From NCBI GenBank assembly GCA_016794365.1, contig JAEUKB010000085.1, positions 145,658 through 209,657 on the forward strand: a stretch of 64,000 nt of DNA. The letters run 5' to 3'. Below are positions 18,538 to 27,529 of this stretch, piece after piece (position 1 is the first letter of the stretch; every line of letters begins with the position of its first letter). The notes below the pieces were generated by a model. The model had not been told where the DNA came from. It made no database searches and saw only the letters and a list, made by a program, of their open reading frames with translations. The stretch is from Myxococcales bacterium. Its GTDB lineage: Bacteria > Myxococcota_A > Polyangia > Palsa-1104 > JAEUJZ01. Made by a program: the position numbers and the translations under genes.

Positions 18538-19293
18538 ATGCCGTCTGAGTCATCCACAGTACCTACCGCGCCGCCGCGTCCTTCCGACCAGGCGACTCAG
18601 GATCTGATCACTGTATCGAACCTGCGCAAGCGCTTTGGTGACACAGAAGTCCTGCGCGGCATTGACCTCACCATCCAGCGGGGAGAGATGGTGGCTCTCA
18701 CCGGACGGTCGGGCTCAGGCAAGTCCACGCTCCTTCATATCATTGGTGGGCTTGATTACCGCCAAGGCGGGCACAGCTACGAAGGCAAGGTCGAGCTGCT
18801 CGGTCACGACATCGCCCAGCTCACAGACGCGGCGCTATCGGCCCTGCGCAACCGCCACATTGGCTTTGTCTTTCAAGCCTTTCACCTGCTGGCCCACCTA
18901 AGCTGCCTGGACAACGTGCTGCTGCCCAATGCCTTTGCCGCGTCGCCCCTTGGCCAAGCCGAAGCCGAGCAGCGCGCACAACTGGCCCTGGAGCGCGTCG
19001 GTCTGGGCGACAAGCGACGCAGCCGTCCATCCGAGCTGTCCGGTGGTCAAAAGCAGCGGGTGGCCATCGCGCGGGCCCTGTTGTTCCGGCCCACGCTGCT
19101 CCTGTGTGATGAACCAACCGGCAACCTAGACGACTACACCGGGCAGCAGATCATCGAGCTGTTTCAAGAGCTGCATCGCGATGGCTTGACCTTGCTGCTG
19201 GTCACGCACGAACCTCGAGTCGCGCAGGCCACCACCCGGCTGGTCCGGCTGCAAAGTGGTCGCATCGTAGAAACCGAGGAGCCAGCACCATGA
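18538..19293 (+). CDS. ABC transporter ATP-binding protein, LolD/MacB type
   Basis: The frame opens at 18517 with three possible starts; the ATG at 18538 is used because none has a clear ribosome site and this keeps the least extra sequence. The ATPase domain is complete: Walker A GRSGSGKST, Q-loop FVFQAFHLL, signature LSGGQKQRVAIARAL and Walker B LLLCDEPTGN. The TGNLD pattern and short length fit the LolD/MacB subfamily, which powers mechanotransmission or lipoprotein release at the inner membrane rather than classical import. It overlaps the FtsX-like permease gene by 4 bp. Confidence 0.9.
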   Translation: MPSESSTVPTAPPRPSDQATQDLITVSNLRKRFGDTEVLRGIDLTIQRGEMVALTGRSGSGKSTLLHIIGGLDYRQGGHSYEGKVELLGHDIAQLTDAALSALRNRHIGFVFQAFHLLAHLSCLDNVLLPNAFAASPLGQAEAEQRAQLALERVGLGDKRRSRPSELSGGQKQRVAIARALLFRPTLLLCDEPTGNLDDYTGQQIIELFQELHRDGLTLLLVTHEPRVAQATTRLVRLQSGRIVETEEPAP

Positions 19294-20669
19294 CGATACG
19301 CCAGGCGGGCTCTTTGCTTGTGCGCAGCCTGTGGCGGGCACCGCGTGCGTTTGCGCTGTCCGTGTTCGGGATTGGGGTGGGCATCTCGGTGCTCGGGTTC
19401 TTCTTGGCGCTGTCTTTGGGCATGCAGAAGCGGGTGCTGTCGCGCATCTTCCCGACCGACCGGCTGGAGGTTGTGCCGCCCAAGACCTCGGTCGATCAAG
19501 GCGCACTCGGGGCGCTGGGCTCGCTGCTGGGGGGCTCGCGCCAGCTTGGGGATGAGGTCATCGCGACCCTGCGGGCGCATCCCGATGTCTTGGCCGTGTT
19601 TCCGCGCATGAAGGTTGCGTTTCCGGTGCGTGGCTGGGGTGGCGAGCGAATCGTCGGCAGGCCGATCTACACCGACCTACCGATTGACGGCATTGATCCA
19701 GCCGCCGTCAGCGAAGCCACCGCGCCATGGGCCTTCAAGGACTACGTCAGCGCCGAGAACCCGTTCTGCACCGAGGACAAAAACTGTCCGTCCGGCTGGT
19801 ACTGCTCTTGGGACATCAACAAGTGCGAGCCGCCTGTCCCTGTGATTGTCTCGCCGACCATTCTGGAGTTTTACAACGGCTCCTTTGCGCGCATGTATGG
19901 ACTGCCCAAGATCAGCGGCTTTTTGGCCAACCAGCTCCGTGGCATGACCGCCACCGCCGAGCTGGGCAAGTCGTTTATCTCGCGCCGCGAGTCGGGCAAG
20001 CCCCGGCAGCGCAAGCTGGTGCTGGTGGGCGTGTCGGACCGGGCGCAGCCCTTCGGCCTGACCGTGCCGCTGCCGTACGTCAAGCGCTGGAACGCAGAGT
20101 ATGCGGGGGGCGGCGCGGCCCAGGAATACTCCAGCCTGACCGTGCAGGTCCGGCCTGGAAAGAGCGTCACTCGCGTCGTAGAGCTGGTCCGCAAGCTGGG
20201 CTACAGCATCGAAGACAACGGCGCAGAGCAAGCGGGCCTGGCGGTGCTGCTGATGACGGCGCTGTTTGTGCTGGTGTCGCTGTCTACCCTGGTGGTGGCC
20301 ACGCTCAACGTCGCGCACACCTTCTTTCGGGCCATCTCGGAGCGCCGCCATGAGCTAGGGGTGATGCGCGCCGTAGGGGCCAGCCAGCGGGACATCTTGA
20401 TATTGCTCCTTGGCGAGGCCGTCTGCATCGGCGTGGGGGGCGCGCTTTCGGGCCTGGTCGTTTCGTGGCTGGCCGCGCAAGGGATCGACTTCTTATCGAA
20501 GACTGCCCTGCCCGACTTTCCGTTTAAGCCCAGCTCGTACTTCTGGTTTGCACCGGAGCTGGTCGCTGGGCTCTTGCTGTTTTCGGTGCTGATCTGCCTG
20601 CTTGGGGCCCTGTGGCCTGCGCGTGCTGCCGCCAAGCAGTCGCCCGCCGAAGCCCTGACCGCCAAGTGA
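19290..20669 (+). CDS. FtsX-family permease (LolE/MacB type) with Cys-rich insert
   Basis: 459 residues. The first helix lies at about 18-40 (FALSVFGIGVGISVLGFFLA), then a large periplasmic domain to about 310, and three further helices at about 315-340, 365-395 and 425-450. The last three helices carry the FtsX pattern ERRHELGVMRAVGASQRDIL. The periplasmic domain carries an unusual Cys-rich insert around residues 157-180 (FCTEDKNCPSGWYCSW) not expected in LolE or MacB. Start ATG at 19290 overlaps the ATPase stop. Together the pair likely moves a substrate from the inner membrane into the periplasm. The insert resembles short Cys-rich patches seen in secreted myxobacterial proteins. Confidence 0.85.
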   Translation: MTIRQAGSLLVRSLWRAPRAFALSVFGIGVGISVLGFFLALSLGMQKRVLSRIFPTDRLEVVPPKTSVDQGALGALGSLLGGSRQLGDEVIATLRAHPDVLAVFPRMKVAFPVRGWGGERIVGRPIYTDLPIDGIDPAAVSEATAPWAFKDYVSAENPFCTEDKNCPSGWYCSWDINKCEPPVPVIVSPTILEFYNGSFARMYGLPKISGFLANQLRGMTATAELGKSFISRRESGKPRQRKLVLVGVSDRAQPFGLTVPLPYVKRWNAEYAGGGAAQEYSSLTVQVRPGKSVTRVVELVRKLGYSIEDNGAEQAGLAVLLMTALFVLVSLSTLVVATLNVAHTFFRAISERRHELGVMRAVGASQRDILILLLGEAVCIGVGGALSGLVVSWLAAQGIDFLSKTALPDFPFKPSSYFWFAPELVAGLLLFSVLICLLGALWPARAAAKQSPAEALTAK

Positions 20670-20696
20670 CCCGTGACAGAAACAGGAACATGCCCC

Positions 20697-20912
20697 ATGA
20701 GTCAGAAAGCGCCCACGCTCTGCTGCCCGATCTGCCAAAGCCCGCTGCCGCTTGGACCCGACGGCAAGACGCTCACCGATGCGACCAAGAAGCTGCTGCC
20801 GTTTTGCTCTGCGCGCTGTCAGCTGGTGGATCTGTCCAACTGGCTGGGCGAGCGCTACACCGTGCCCGGCGAATCAACGGATTCCCCAGCCCCCGAGCAG
20901 CCCGAAGCCTAA
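20697..20912 (+). CDS. yacG: YacG-like DNA gyrase inhibitor, zinc-binding
   Basis: 71 residues from the ATG at 20697, which has an AGGA ribosome site 9 bp upstream; an in-frame GTG at 20673 is the alternative. The zinc ligands follow the YacG pattern, CPIC then FCSARCQLVDLSNWLGERY, with the DLxxWxxxxY ending that defines the family. In E. coli YacG binds GyrB and inhibits gyrase. It lies 27 bp after the permease gene on the same strand. The stop TAA is formed by the edge of the palindromic repeat at 20910-21046. Confidence 0.88.
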   Translation: MSQKAPTLCCPICQSPLPLGPDGKTLTDATKKLLPFCSARCQLVDLSNWLGERYTVPGESTDSPAPEQPEA

Positions 20913-21046
20913 GAACGCCTAACGAAACCTATTGCGGACCCCGTTTGCTGCATCGTCGGTCCTCACGTACTTGCGCACGTGAGGGTACGCGCGGACCGAC
21001 GATGCAAAAAATCGGGGTCCGTAGTAGGTGTTGTGAGGCGTTTTTA
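20910..21046. repeat. Palindromic dispersed element, copy A
   Basis: A 137-bp long inverted repeat. The left arm reads TAAGAACGCCTAACGAAACC, and the right arm is its imperfect reverse complement ending in GGCGTTTTTA. The centre holds a 14-bp perfect stem, TGCATCGTCGGTCC with GGACCGACGATGCA, and outside it CGGACCCCG with CGGGGTCCG. Copy B at 62230-62356 has a right arm matching this left arm over more than 60 bp with few differences. Both outer edges carry stop codons for the flanking convergent genes (yacG and the YbjN-like gene). No transposase is visible in either copy. Confidence 0.88.
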
Positions 21047-21571
21047 GCTCGGTAGGCTGTCGCTCGGTGGTTCTTCCGATCCGGTAGTGGCTGCGCGCAG
21101 GCTTGGGCCCAGTTCCGCAAGCAGCGGCTCCACCGCAGCGCCTTGCAGCAGCACCTGACCCAGCAGCCCGTAGAAGTCGATCATCGTGTCGATGGTGGTG
21201 GACACCAGGCGAAACAGGTGATCGTACGACAGAGCACCATCATCGCTGCGCGGCACCACCACCCGGTAGTAGAGCAGCCGGTTGTCGTGGTCGATGCCAA
21301 AGGCGGGCATGACCAGCCGGTGGTTGATAAGCGCCACCGCGTGCTCGGCCAGCGGTAGGTGCTGGGGGGGAATCTTGTAGGGAAACGCCACAGCAAACTG
21401 GGCCAGCAGGAGCTGCTTTTCCCAGCGAATGATCATCTCGCTTTCGAGCGGCCCGTTCTTCACCACGAACGACACCACCTGCTTGTCTGGATCAGGCTGA
21501 CAGGGCACGTTTTCGGACGCCAGCAGCGCCACCAGATCTGCAAAGCTCGCAACCATCTTCGCTTCCATCAC
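21044..21571 (-). CDS. YbjN-like sensory/chaperone-fold protein
   Basis: 175 residues. The central part (SEMIIRWEKQLLLAQFAVAFPYKIP, then LPLAEHAVALINHRLVMPAF and LLYYRVVVPR) has the alternating strand-helix pattern of the YbjN/type III secretion chaperone-like fold. The C-terminal 25 residues are Ser/Glu-rich. Its TAA stop is supplied by the right edge of the palindromic element. The upstream region holds a 43-bp tandem array whose dyads may control it. The family is widespread and of unclear function. Confidence 0.65.
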   Translation of the reverse strand: MMEAKMVASFADLVALLASENVPCQPDPDKQVVSFVVKNGPLESEMIIRWEKQLLLAQFAVAFPYKIPPQHLPLAEHAVALINHRLVMPAFGIDHDNRLLYYRVVVPRSDDGALSYDHLFRLVSTTIDTMIDFYGLLGQVLLQGAAVEPLLAELGPSLRAATTGSEEPPSDSLPS

Positions 21572-21660
21572 CCAAGCTCCCGGGCCCCACAGAGGCCACT
21601 TCGGGATCAGTGTATGACGGAACGGGGCCGGACGAAACAGTCAGACAAGCCAAGGGCTTG

Positions 21661-21938
21661 CCCCAGGGTCTGGACCCTTCGCTACCTGCTCGCTGACCAC
21701 TTGCCCTAGGGTCTGGACCCTTCGCTACCTGCTCGCTGACCACTTGCCCTAGGGTCTGGACCCTTCGCTACCTGCTCGCCGACCACTTGCCCCAGGGTCT
21801 GGACCCTGTGCGACCTGCTCGCCGACCACTTTGCCTAGGGTCTGGACCCTTCGCTACCTGCTCGCCGACCACTTGCCCCAGGGTCTGGACCCTTCGCTAC
21901 CTGCTCGCCGACCACTTGCCCTAGGGTCTGGACCCTGG
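21661..21938. repeat. Tandem array of a 43-bp unit with central dyad
   Basis: Seven units start at exact 43-bp steps (21661, 21704, 21747, 21790, 21833, 21876, 21919); the last is partial. Each unit contains AGGGTC-TG-GACCCT, a 6-bp inverted repeat, plus GCTACCTGCTCGC and GACCACTTG segments. Most differences are single bases in the spacer. A period of 43 bp is close to four helical turns, so the dyads face the same side of the helix. The array fills the gap between the chalcone-isomerase-like gene's 3' end and the start of the YbjN-like gene. Confidence 0.95.
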
Positions 21939-21978
21939 AAAGTGGGCCTGACCCCCAGTTGGCGAAGGGCTTGGACGG

Positions 21979-22536
21979 TTACTTGCCCGCCAGCAGCTCG
22001 GTCTTGAGTCCGTCATCGGCAGGCTTAGGCCCGAGCCAGCTTAGGAAGATGGCGTCCGCGAAGTCTTTGCCTTCGATGGTGGCGGAGCCGCTGCCCTGCA
22101 TCGCAATGGTGGTGCCCTTGCCCGGCACGTACGAGACGGTCATGACCGTACCCGCCTTGGCATCGCCGATCGCCGCAGCCACCTTGTCCAGGTGCGGCAG
22201 CAGGGACGCCGCCTTGCTCGCGGAGTTCTTTTCAAAGCCTTCCTTGAAGGCCCCCATCAGCTTGCCCTTGTCCACCTCTCGCAGGAAGCTGAGCTTCATG
22301 ACCTTGACAGCGTCCGCCTTGACGATGGCCGCAGCATCCGTGGCTGGCTCTTCCAGATAGAGCGCACCGACATAGACCTTGACCACAAACTTTTTGCGGA
22401 TGCCCGCACCGTTTAGCTTCAGGCTCTTGCCTTCGCTGCTCAGCGTCTCGGACACTTCAACCCCAGCGACCGGACGAGCCAGGGCGGGCGTAGCAGTCAG
22501 CAGCAGTGCGGCCAGTGTTACGTGGGTGAGCTTCAT
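21979..22536 (-). CDS. Secreted chalcone-isomerase-like protein
   Basis: 185 residues with an N-terminal signal peptide (MKLTHVTLAALLLTATPALA). The body matches the bacterial chalcone-isomerase-like family: VSETLSSEGKSLKLNGAGIRKKFVVKVYVGALYLE, then LSFLREVDKGKLMGAFKEGF and a late GKDFADAIFLSWLG. These periplasmic proteins share the fold but usually lack the plant enzyme's catalytic residues. Start ATG at 22536 is preceded by AGGAGAAAAG, a good ribosome site. The gene lies 29 bp from the upstream radical SAM gene's stop on the same strand. Confidence 0.85.
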   Translation of the reverse strand: MKLTHVTLAALLLTATPALARPVAGVEVSETLSSEGKSLKLNGAGIRKKFVVKVYVGALYLEEPATDAAAIVKADAVKVMKLSFLREVDKGKLMGAFKEGFEKNSASKAASLLPHLDKVAAAIGDAKAGTVMTVSYVPGKGTTIAMQGSGSATIEGKDFADAIFLSWLGPKPADDGLKTELLAGK

Positions 22537-22565
22537 CTCTTTTCTCCTTGGTCTTGGGTTGGATG

Positions 22566-24233
22566 TCAGTCAATCACAATGGGAAGCGTCGGGGCTGCTT
22601 TCGGCCAGCCGCGCGCAAGGACACTGTGATGAATCATGGCATGAGCCAGGGATGGTCCGCTCGACATCGCAACAAAGCGAGGCCCAAGCCGCTCGACCGC
22701 CCACTGAAGTGCATCCTGTAGCGCGGCGGGCGATGGCTGGTCGGGCCAAGTCGCGGGCAGGACCGAGCGCAGGCGCTCTGCGCGGGGCAGCGGGTCCGGC
22801 AGCAGCGTGACGCCGAAGCGCGCCGGGTCTTGCCCGAGCGGCGACCGCCGCAGCAGCAGAAACGGGGTAATGGCCGCACTGGCCAGCGCCTGCTGATAGG
22901 TCACCAAGAAGTCGAGCGTCTGCTGAAGCTCTTGGCGGGTCTCACCGGGATAGCCAATCAGGCACAGCGCCCGCACCCGCAGGCCCAGCCGCTCGGCGTC
23001 ACGCAAGATCCGCTCGACCACGTCTTGCTCGACCCCCTTTTGCATCAGCGACCGGACCCGAGGCGAGGCAGACTCTAGCCCCAGCCACAGCTCCTCCAGC
23101 CCCGCTTGCTGGGCTGTCTGTAGGACATCGAAGGTCAGATCGGGCTCAAAGCGGCTGCGCGCCGAAAAGCGGGCTGCAAACGGCAGGCGGCTGACGACTT
23201 GGGACAGGGCCAGAAGCTGCTTGGGCGTGAGCAGATCATCGCGGAACCGGAAAAACGAGCTACGCAGCATGCGATGGGCAGCCCGCAGGTCCGGCTCGAC
23301 CTCTGGCACGGGCAGCGCGCGATAGCCTTCCTGGTGCATGGTGATGGCGCAGAAGGTGCAGCGATTCCAGGGGCAGCCGCGCGACATGCGAATGTCCACA
23401 AGCGGCTCGGGATAGGGGTAGACCGACGGGTTGATCAGCGAAAACTCGGGGCGACCCAGGGTCCGTAGCTTTTCGCGACCGCGCACCGGCAGTCCGGATA
23501 GGCCGTGACGCGGGGCCAGCAAGCTGGGCACCTGGTGCAGCGAGCGGCCTTCGGACAGCGCCTGATGGAGCAGGCAGAGCGCGGTCTCGGCTTCCCCAAT
23601 CACTGCTCCGTCAAAGTCGGCAAAGAACTGGTGTAGCGGCTCGCCAGGGACAGGCAGCAGGTCTTCGAGCAGGTCTTCGGGGGACAGCACGTCTTCGTGC
23701 GCACCGTAGATGCACAGAAAGCCGCGATAGCCAGCCTGGCGCAGCAGCCTGCCCAGGACCAAGGTCTGCACCAGCTGGTCGGGATGCACCAAGGCCACGG
23801 CGATGAGGATCGGTGAAGGGGCCAGGATCGATTCGACGCTGCGCTGAAGGTATGCCAGGGCGGGATTGCGCAGCGGGTCCAGGCCGACCGCCAGGGCGGC
23901 TGGCAGATGGGACTCCTCGACATCGGGGAAGCTCAGCTTGCCGAACCCGTACTGACAGGAAAAGTACTCGGACACCTGCTGAAGGGACTGCTCGACGGCG
24001 TCACTGGCCTTTTGATAGCGGGCCGGAGACAGGTAGGTGTCGCGCTGCCGCAGGGCGTCAAAGCCGGGCTCAGCGCTCAGGTGATGATGCAGCAGCCCAG
24101 CGCTTAGGTCGTAGACGCGCGTCGGGATGCCCTGCGCAAGCAGAGACGAGCCGGTATAGAGAAGATCCGCAGGAACTGCCGCGTAATACCAGTGCGGAGG
24201 GAAGCAGAGGCATGCCGCGCGCGCTCGGGCCAT
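22566..24233 (-). CDS. Radical SAM protein with B12-binding-like N-terminus
   Basis: 555 residues. The N-terminal 200 residues resemble a cobalamin-binding-type Rossmann region (YTGSSLLAQGIPTRVYDLSAG and later LIAVALVHPDQLVQTLVLGRLLRQAGY). The radical SAM core starts near residue 280 with RGCPWNRCTFC, a C-x4-C-x2-C variant of the usual C-x3-C-x2-C cluster motif. It continues with LWLGLESASPRVRSLMQKG and LRVRALCLIGYPGETRQEL. The variant spacing is also seen in some RiPP-maturation radical SAM families. The substrate is unknown; there is no precursor peptide next to it. Confidence 0.8.
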   Translation of the reverse strand: MARARAACLCFPPHWYYAAVPADLLYTGSSLLAQGIPTRVYDLSAGLLHHHLSAEPGFDALRQRDTYLSPARYQKASDAVEQSLQQVSEYFSCQYGFGKLSFPDVEESHLPAALAVGLDPLRNPALAYLQRSVESILAPSPILIAVALVHPDQLVQTLVLGRLLRQAGYRGFLCIYGAHEDVLSPEDLLEDLLPVPGEPLHQFFADFDGAVIGEAETALCLLHQALSEGRSLHQVPSLLAPRHGLSGLPVRGREKLRTLGRPEFSLINPSVYPYPEPLVDIRMSRGCPWNRCTFCAITMHQEGYRALPVPEVEPDLRAAHRMLRSSFFRFRDDLLTPKQLLALSQVVSRLPFAARFSARSRFEPDLTFDVLQTAQQAGLEELWLGLESASPRVRSLMQKGVEQDVVERILRDAERLGLRVRALCLIGYPGETRQELQQTLDFLVTYQQALASAAITPFLLLRRSPLGQDPARFGVTLLPDPLPRAERLRSVLPATWPDQPSPAALQDALQWAVERLGPRFVAMSSGPSLAHAMIHHSVLARGWPKAAPTLPIVID

Positions 24234-24288
24234 CGTTACATCATATCGCAGATAGCCGGGACGAGCGGGGGCGCGCTAAAGTGGAGCC

Positions 24289-24837
24289 ATGGCGACGCCT
24301 GATCCGCCGGATGAGCCCCTGGCACCGCTGCCTTCGTGGCAGCTGTTTGCCAGCGTATCCACCCAAAGTGAGCTGCTGGATGCCATCGCGCTGGGGCCCG
24401 TGGATCAAGTGGCCGAGCCAGCCACTCGGGTCGAGGCCACGCCGCAGCCGCCACGCGACCTGATCCCCGGTCCAGTGCTCGATCCGCTGGCGACATCAGC
24501 GTTTGCGGTGGCGACTCCGGGTCCAGACCCGGCACAAGTGGCAGAGGGAGCCCCCGGCTGGACGAGCCGAGAAGGCCAAGCAAGCCCCGCAGCGCCAGCG
24601 CCGAGCGTGCCCGCGACCGGCCCAGCACCGACGTTCACAGCGGCAGCGGCCCCGACCGCGCAGGCGGTTCAATCACCGCTTGTGGATCTGGGGCGGACGA
24701 TCCGACGCAGCATCTTTTTGCCCCCGCTGCCGGGCCTTGGCGATGTCGCGTCCGGGGTCGAGCCTGCGACGCGGACGATCGCACCTGTGGGCAGCGACTA
24801 CGTTCCCGGTAGCATCGGTCGCGCCATCATTGGCTGA
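24289..24837 (+). CDS. Pro/Ala-rich hypothetical protein
   Basis: 182 residues, ATG at 24289, divergent from the radical SAM gene. Residues 1-45 look structured and slightly helical (PSWQLFASVSTQSELLDAIALG). The middle is Pro/Ala/Thr-rich and probably disordered. The end (VDLGRTIRRSIFLPPLPGLG) is again ordered. No family is recognised. The short divergent gap (55 bp to the radical SAM start) leaves room for only a shared promoter. Codon choice is like its neighbours. Confidence 0.45.
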   Translation: MATPDPPDEPLAPLPSWQLFASVSTQSELLDAIALGPVDQVAEPATRVEATPQPPRDLIPGPVLDPLATSAFAVATPGPDPAQVAEGAPGWTSREGQASPAAPAPSVPATGPAPTFTAAAAPTAQAVQSPLVDLGRTIRRSIFLPPLPGLGDVASGVEPATRTIAPVGSDYVPGSIGRAIIG

Positions 24838-25101
24838 TGAAAGAGCGCCCGGCCAGCCGGTGGACAAGACCCAAGGCTTACGCGGCCAGGGTCCGCGCTC
24901 TTGTCGGAGCTGTCCGGGTGGACATGTCCGGGCGGGCCACGCGGACGCAGAACAGCGCAACCCAGCTCGGCCCAGGCAGACCGCCCGACCGTCCGCTGCG
25001 ACGAACAGCGCCTTGTGGGGGTGCAGGCAGCTAGCTGGCCCAGTCCTTGAAATGGTCAGGCTCGGGTCACGCAGCGGCCCAGTGAAGGGGATGGACTAGA
25101 G

Positions 25102-27465
25102 ATGGATCAGACACAGGCGGTACGGACAGCAAGGTGGACGTGGCTCTCGCTCCTGCTGGTGCTGCTGGGGCTGTGGGCGGTGGCGTCCGTGGTGCAGCAG
25201 CCGCCCGCGCCGCAAGGAGTGGACGCTCCGCCGACCCGGTTTTCGGAGGCGCGGGCCCTGCCGGTGGTGCGCAAGCTGGCAGACGAGCTGGGCTCGCACC
25301 CGGTGGGCAGTGCCCAAGGTCAGGTCGCGGCGGCGTATCTGGCGCAGGAGCTGGGCAAGATTCCGCGCGTAGAGGTGGAGCTTCAAGATGTCGAAGGCGA
25401 TACCCGGCTACACGTCTGGCCGGACGTGCTGTTCCACTACCGCGTGCGCAACGTGGTGGCGCGGCTCAAAGGGCGGCGGACGGATGCGCTGCTGCTCAAT
25501 GCGCACTATGACTCGCCGGTGGAAGGACCGGGCGGATCGGACAACGGCATCGGGACCGCCGCAATGGTCGAGGTGCTGCGGGCCCTGGCCAGCGGGCCGG
25601 AGCTGGAGTGGACGGTGATCGTGTGCCTCAACGGTGGGGAAGAGGCTGGCTCGGGTGGCGCTGCGGGCTTTTTGCAGCATCGCTTTGCCAAAGATGTGCG
25701 GGTGTTTGTCGATACCGATGGCTCGGGGGCAGGCAAGGCGAACCTGCTCCAGGCGAGCGCGCAGGTTCCGGCCCTGCTCAAGGCGTACGCACGGTCGGTT
25801 CGCTTTCCGCAGGCGACGGTGTTTGGCAATGACTTTGTGCAGAGCGGGCTGACGCAAGCGAGTGGCGACTTCGAGCCGCTCAGTCGCGCCGGGCTGTGGG
25901 GGCTGGACGTAGGGGCGGTGAAGGACACCTGGGGGGTTCATAGTCACCTGGATGTATCCAGCAGGCTGGCCAAAGGCACGCTTCAGGATCTGGGCGACAC
26001 CATCTTGGCGGTCTCGCAAGAGCTGACGCAGACGCCGCACCCGCTGGAGGCAGTGGCCGAGCGGACGGTCTACTACGATCTGCTGGGGCAGACCACGCTG
26101 GTGTACTCGATGCGGACAGCGCGCTGGCTGACGGCGGGAGCGCTGTTGCTGCTGGGGCTTGTGCTGTGGCAGCTTGTGCGGCGCACAGAGGTCACGGTGC
26201 GGATGCTGGTCGTCAGCGTGGGCTGGACGCTGGGGTCGGCGCTGGCCGGGCTTGCGTCGGCGCTGTTGTCGTCTGTGGGGCTGGCCCTGGTGGTGCAGCG
26301 TCCGCATGGGTTTTACGCCACGCCGTGGCTCATCGTGCCGTCGTTTGCGATGGCGGGCCTGTGTGGCGTGCTGGCAGTGCATGGTCTGTGGCGACGACGT
26401 GAAGTGTCCATCGGTCAAGACGCCGAGCAGAGCGCACTGTCGGCCTGGGCGGCGGGGCTGTGTCTGTGGGGGCTGCTGCTGCTGCTGTGTAGCCTGGGCT
26501 CACTGGGGGTGGGCTATCTGGCGCTGTGGTGGCTTGTGCCGTCTTCGCTGGCGCTGGGCGTCGGGCTGTGGGCTCCGCAGTGGCGATGGCGGCTGTATCT
26601 GGCCAGTGTGGCGATGGGGGCGGCCAGCTTCATTCACCTGGCGGTCGGGCTGATTCCGGCGCTGATTGGGATGGCGATCGGGATGTCGCCGGACCCAGTC
26701 CCCGGAGACATCAAGCTGGCGCTGCTGCTGTGGCTGCTTCTGGTGGCGCCGCTGTCGATTGGAGGCATGGCGCAGGTACATCGGGTGGGTCAGCTCCGCT
26801 CGCTGGTGCTGTGCTGCGTGGCGATCGCAGGGCTGGGACACCTGGGATCGGCGCTGCGGCATCCCTACACTGCCGAGCGACCCAAGCGGCTGATGGTGGT
26901 CCACGAGCAGCACAAGGGCCAGAGCGCGCTGCTGGTCCAGAGTCAGGACTCGTTGCCGGTTGCGCCGCTGCTGGCGCGACTGCCGCAGGTGCAGCCGGTG
27001 CCAAGTGGCGAAGACTGGGCGCACTTTCTGCCGCCGGGCTGGCTGCCGCCGTTTGATCACAAGCTGCCCGCCGAGCCGCCGCAGGGTCCGCCGCCTCGGC
27101 TTGTGCCGCTGTCAGCGGAGGTGGATGCGGCGTCGGGCATGCGAACGGTGACGGCTCGACTGGAGGCGAGCGGCTGGGTGACGATGCTGCACATCCCGCA
27201 CGAGTCGCTTGTGAGCTGGTCGCTGGGCATGCCGCTGCCGCAGCCACTGCCGGGGGAGCGCACCATCACGGCGCTGTTTGTCGCGCCGAATCCAGAAGGT
27301 CAGCTCCTGACACTGACACTGCGGGGTCGCGCCAAGGTGCGGGTCCAGGTGGTGCAAGCCAGCCAGCCAGAGCCAAGCGCTGCGCTGACCGCGCTCCGAC
27401 AGAGCCTGCCGAGCTGGACGACGCTGAACGCCCGCACGCTGCAAGTCATTCACACCGAGCTGTAG
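25102..27465 (+). CDS. M28-family metallopeptidase with multi-helix membrane region
   Basis: 787 residues. One membrane segment at the N-terminus (WTWLSLLLVLLGLWAVASVV) is followed by the M28 domain with its zinc ligands: NAHYDSPVEGPGGSDN (about 134), LNGGEEAGSGG (about 179), FVDTDGSGAG (about 204) and GVHSHLDVSS (about 281). About nine more helices fill residues 345-600, then a soluble C-terminal domain. This layout matches the ER-type Fxna/ERMP1-like peptidases and their bacterial relatives. The active site faces the periplasm if the N-terminal helix is inward-anchored. The substrate is unknown. Confidence 0.87.
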   Translation: MDQTQAVRTARWTWLSLLLVLLGLWAVASVVQQPPAPQGVDAPPTRFSEARALPVVRKLADELGSHPVGSAQGQVAAAYLAQELGKIPRVEVELQDVEGDTRLHVWPDVLFHYRVRNVVARLKGRRTDALLLNAHYDSPVEGPGGSDNGIGTAAMVEVLRALASGPELEWTVIVCLNGGEEAGSGGAAGFLQHRFAKDVRVFVDTDGSGAGKANLLQASAQVPALLKAYARSVRFPQATVFGNDFVQSGLTQASGDFEPLSRAGLWGLDVGAVKDTWGVHSHLDVSSRLAKGTLQDLGDTILAVSQELTQTPHPLEAVAERTVYYDLLGQTTLVYSMRTARWLTAGALLLLGLVLWQLVRRTEVTVRMLVVSVGWTLGSALAGLASALLSSVGLALVVQRPHGFYATPWLIVPSFAMAGLCGVLAVHGLWRRREVSIGQDAEQSALSAWAAGLCLWGLLLLLCSLGSLGVGYLALWWLVPSSLALGVGLWAPQWRWRLYLASVAMGAASFIHLAVGLIPALIGMAIGMSPDPVPGDIKLALLLWLLLVAPLSIGGMAQVHRVGQLRSLVLCCVAIAGLGHLGSALRHPYTAERPKRLMVVHEQHKGQSALLVQSQDSLPVAPLLARLPQVQPVPSGEDWAHFLPPGWLPPFDHKLPAEPPQGPPPRLVPLSAEVDAASGMRTVTARLEASGWVTMLHIPHESLVSWSLGMPLPQPLPGERTITALFVAPNPEGQLLTLTLRGRAKVRVQVVQASQPEPSAALTALRQSLPSWTTLNARTLQVIHTEL

Positions 27466-27529
27466 CAGGGAACGACCGCTGCGCTCCGGGTGAAGGGGTC
27501 GCAGCGACAGGCCGATCCAGACCACGAAG

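Noticed and set aside
21661..21938. CRISPR array
   Set aside because: The 43-bp units are repeated throughout with no unique spacers and no cas genes nearby.
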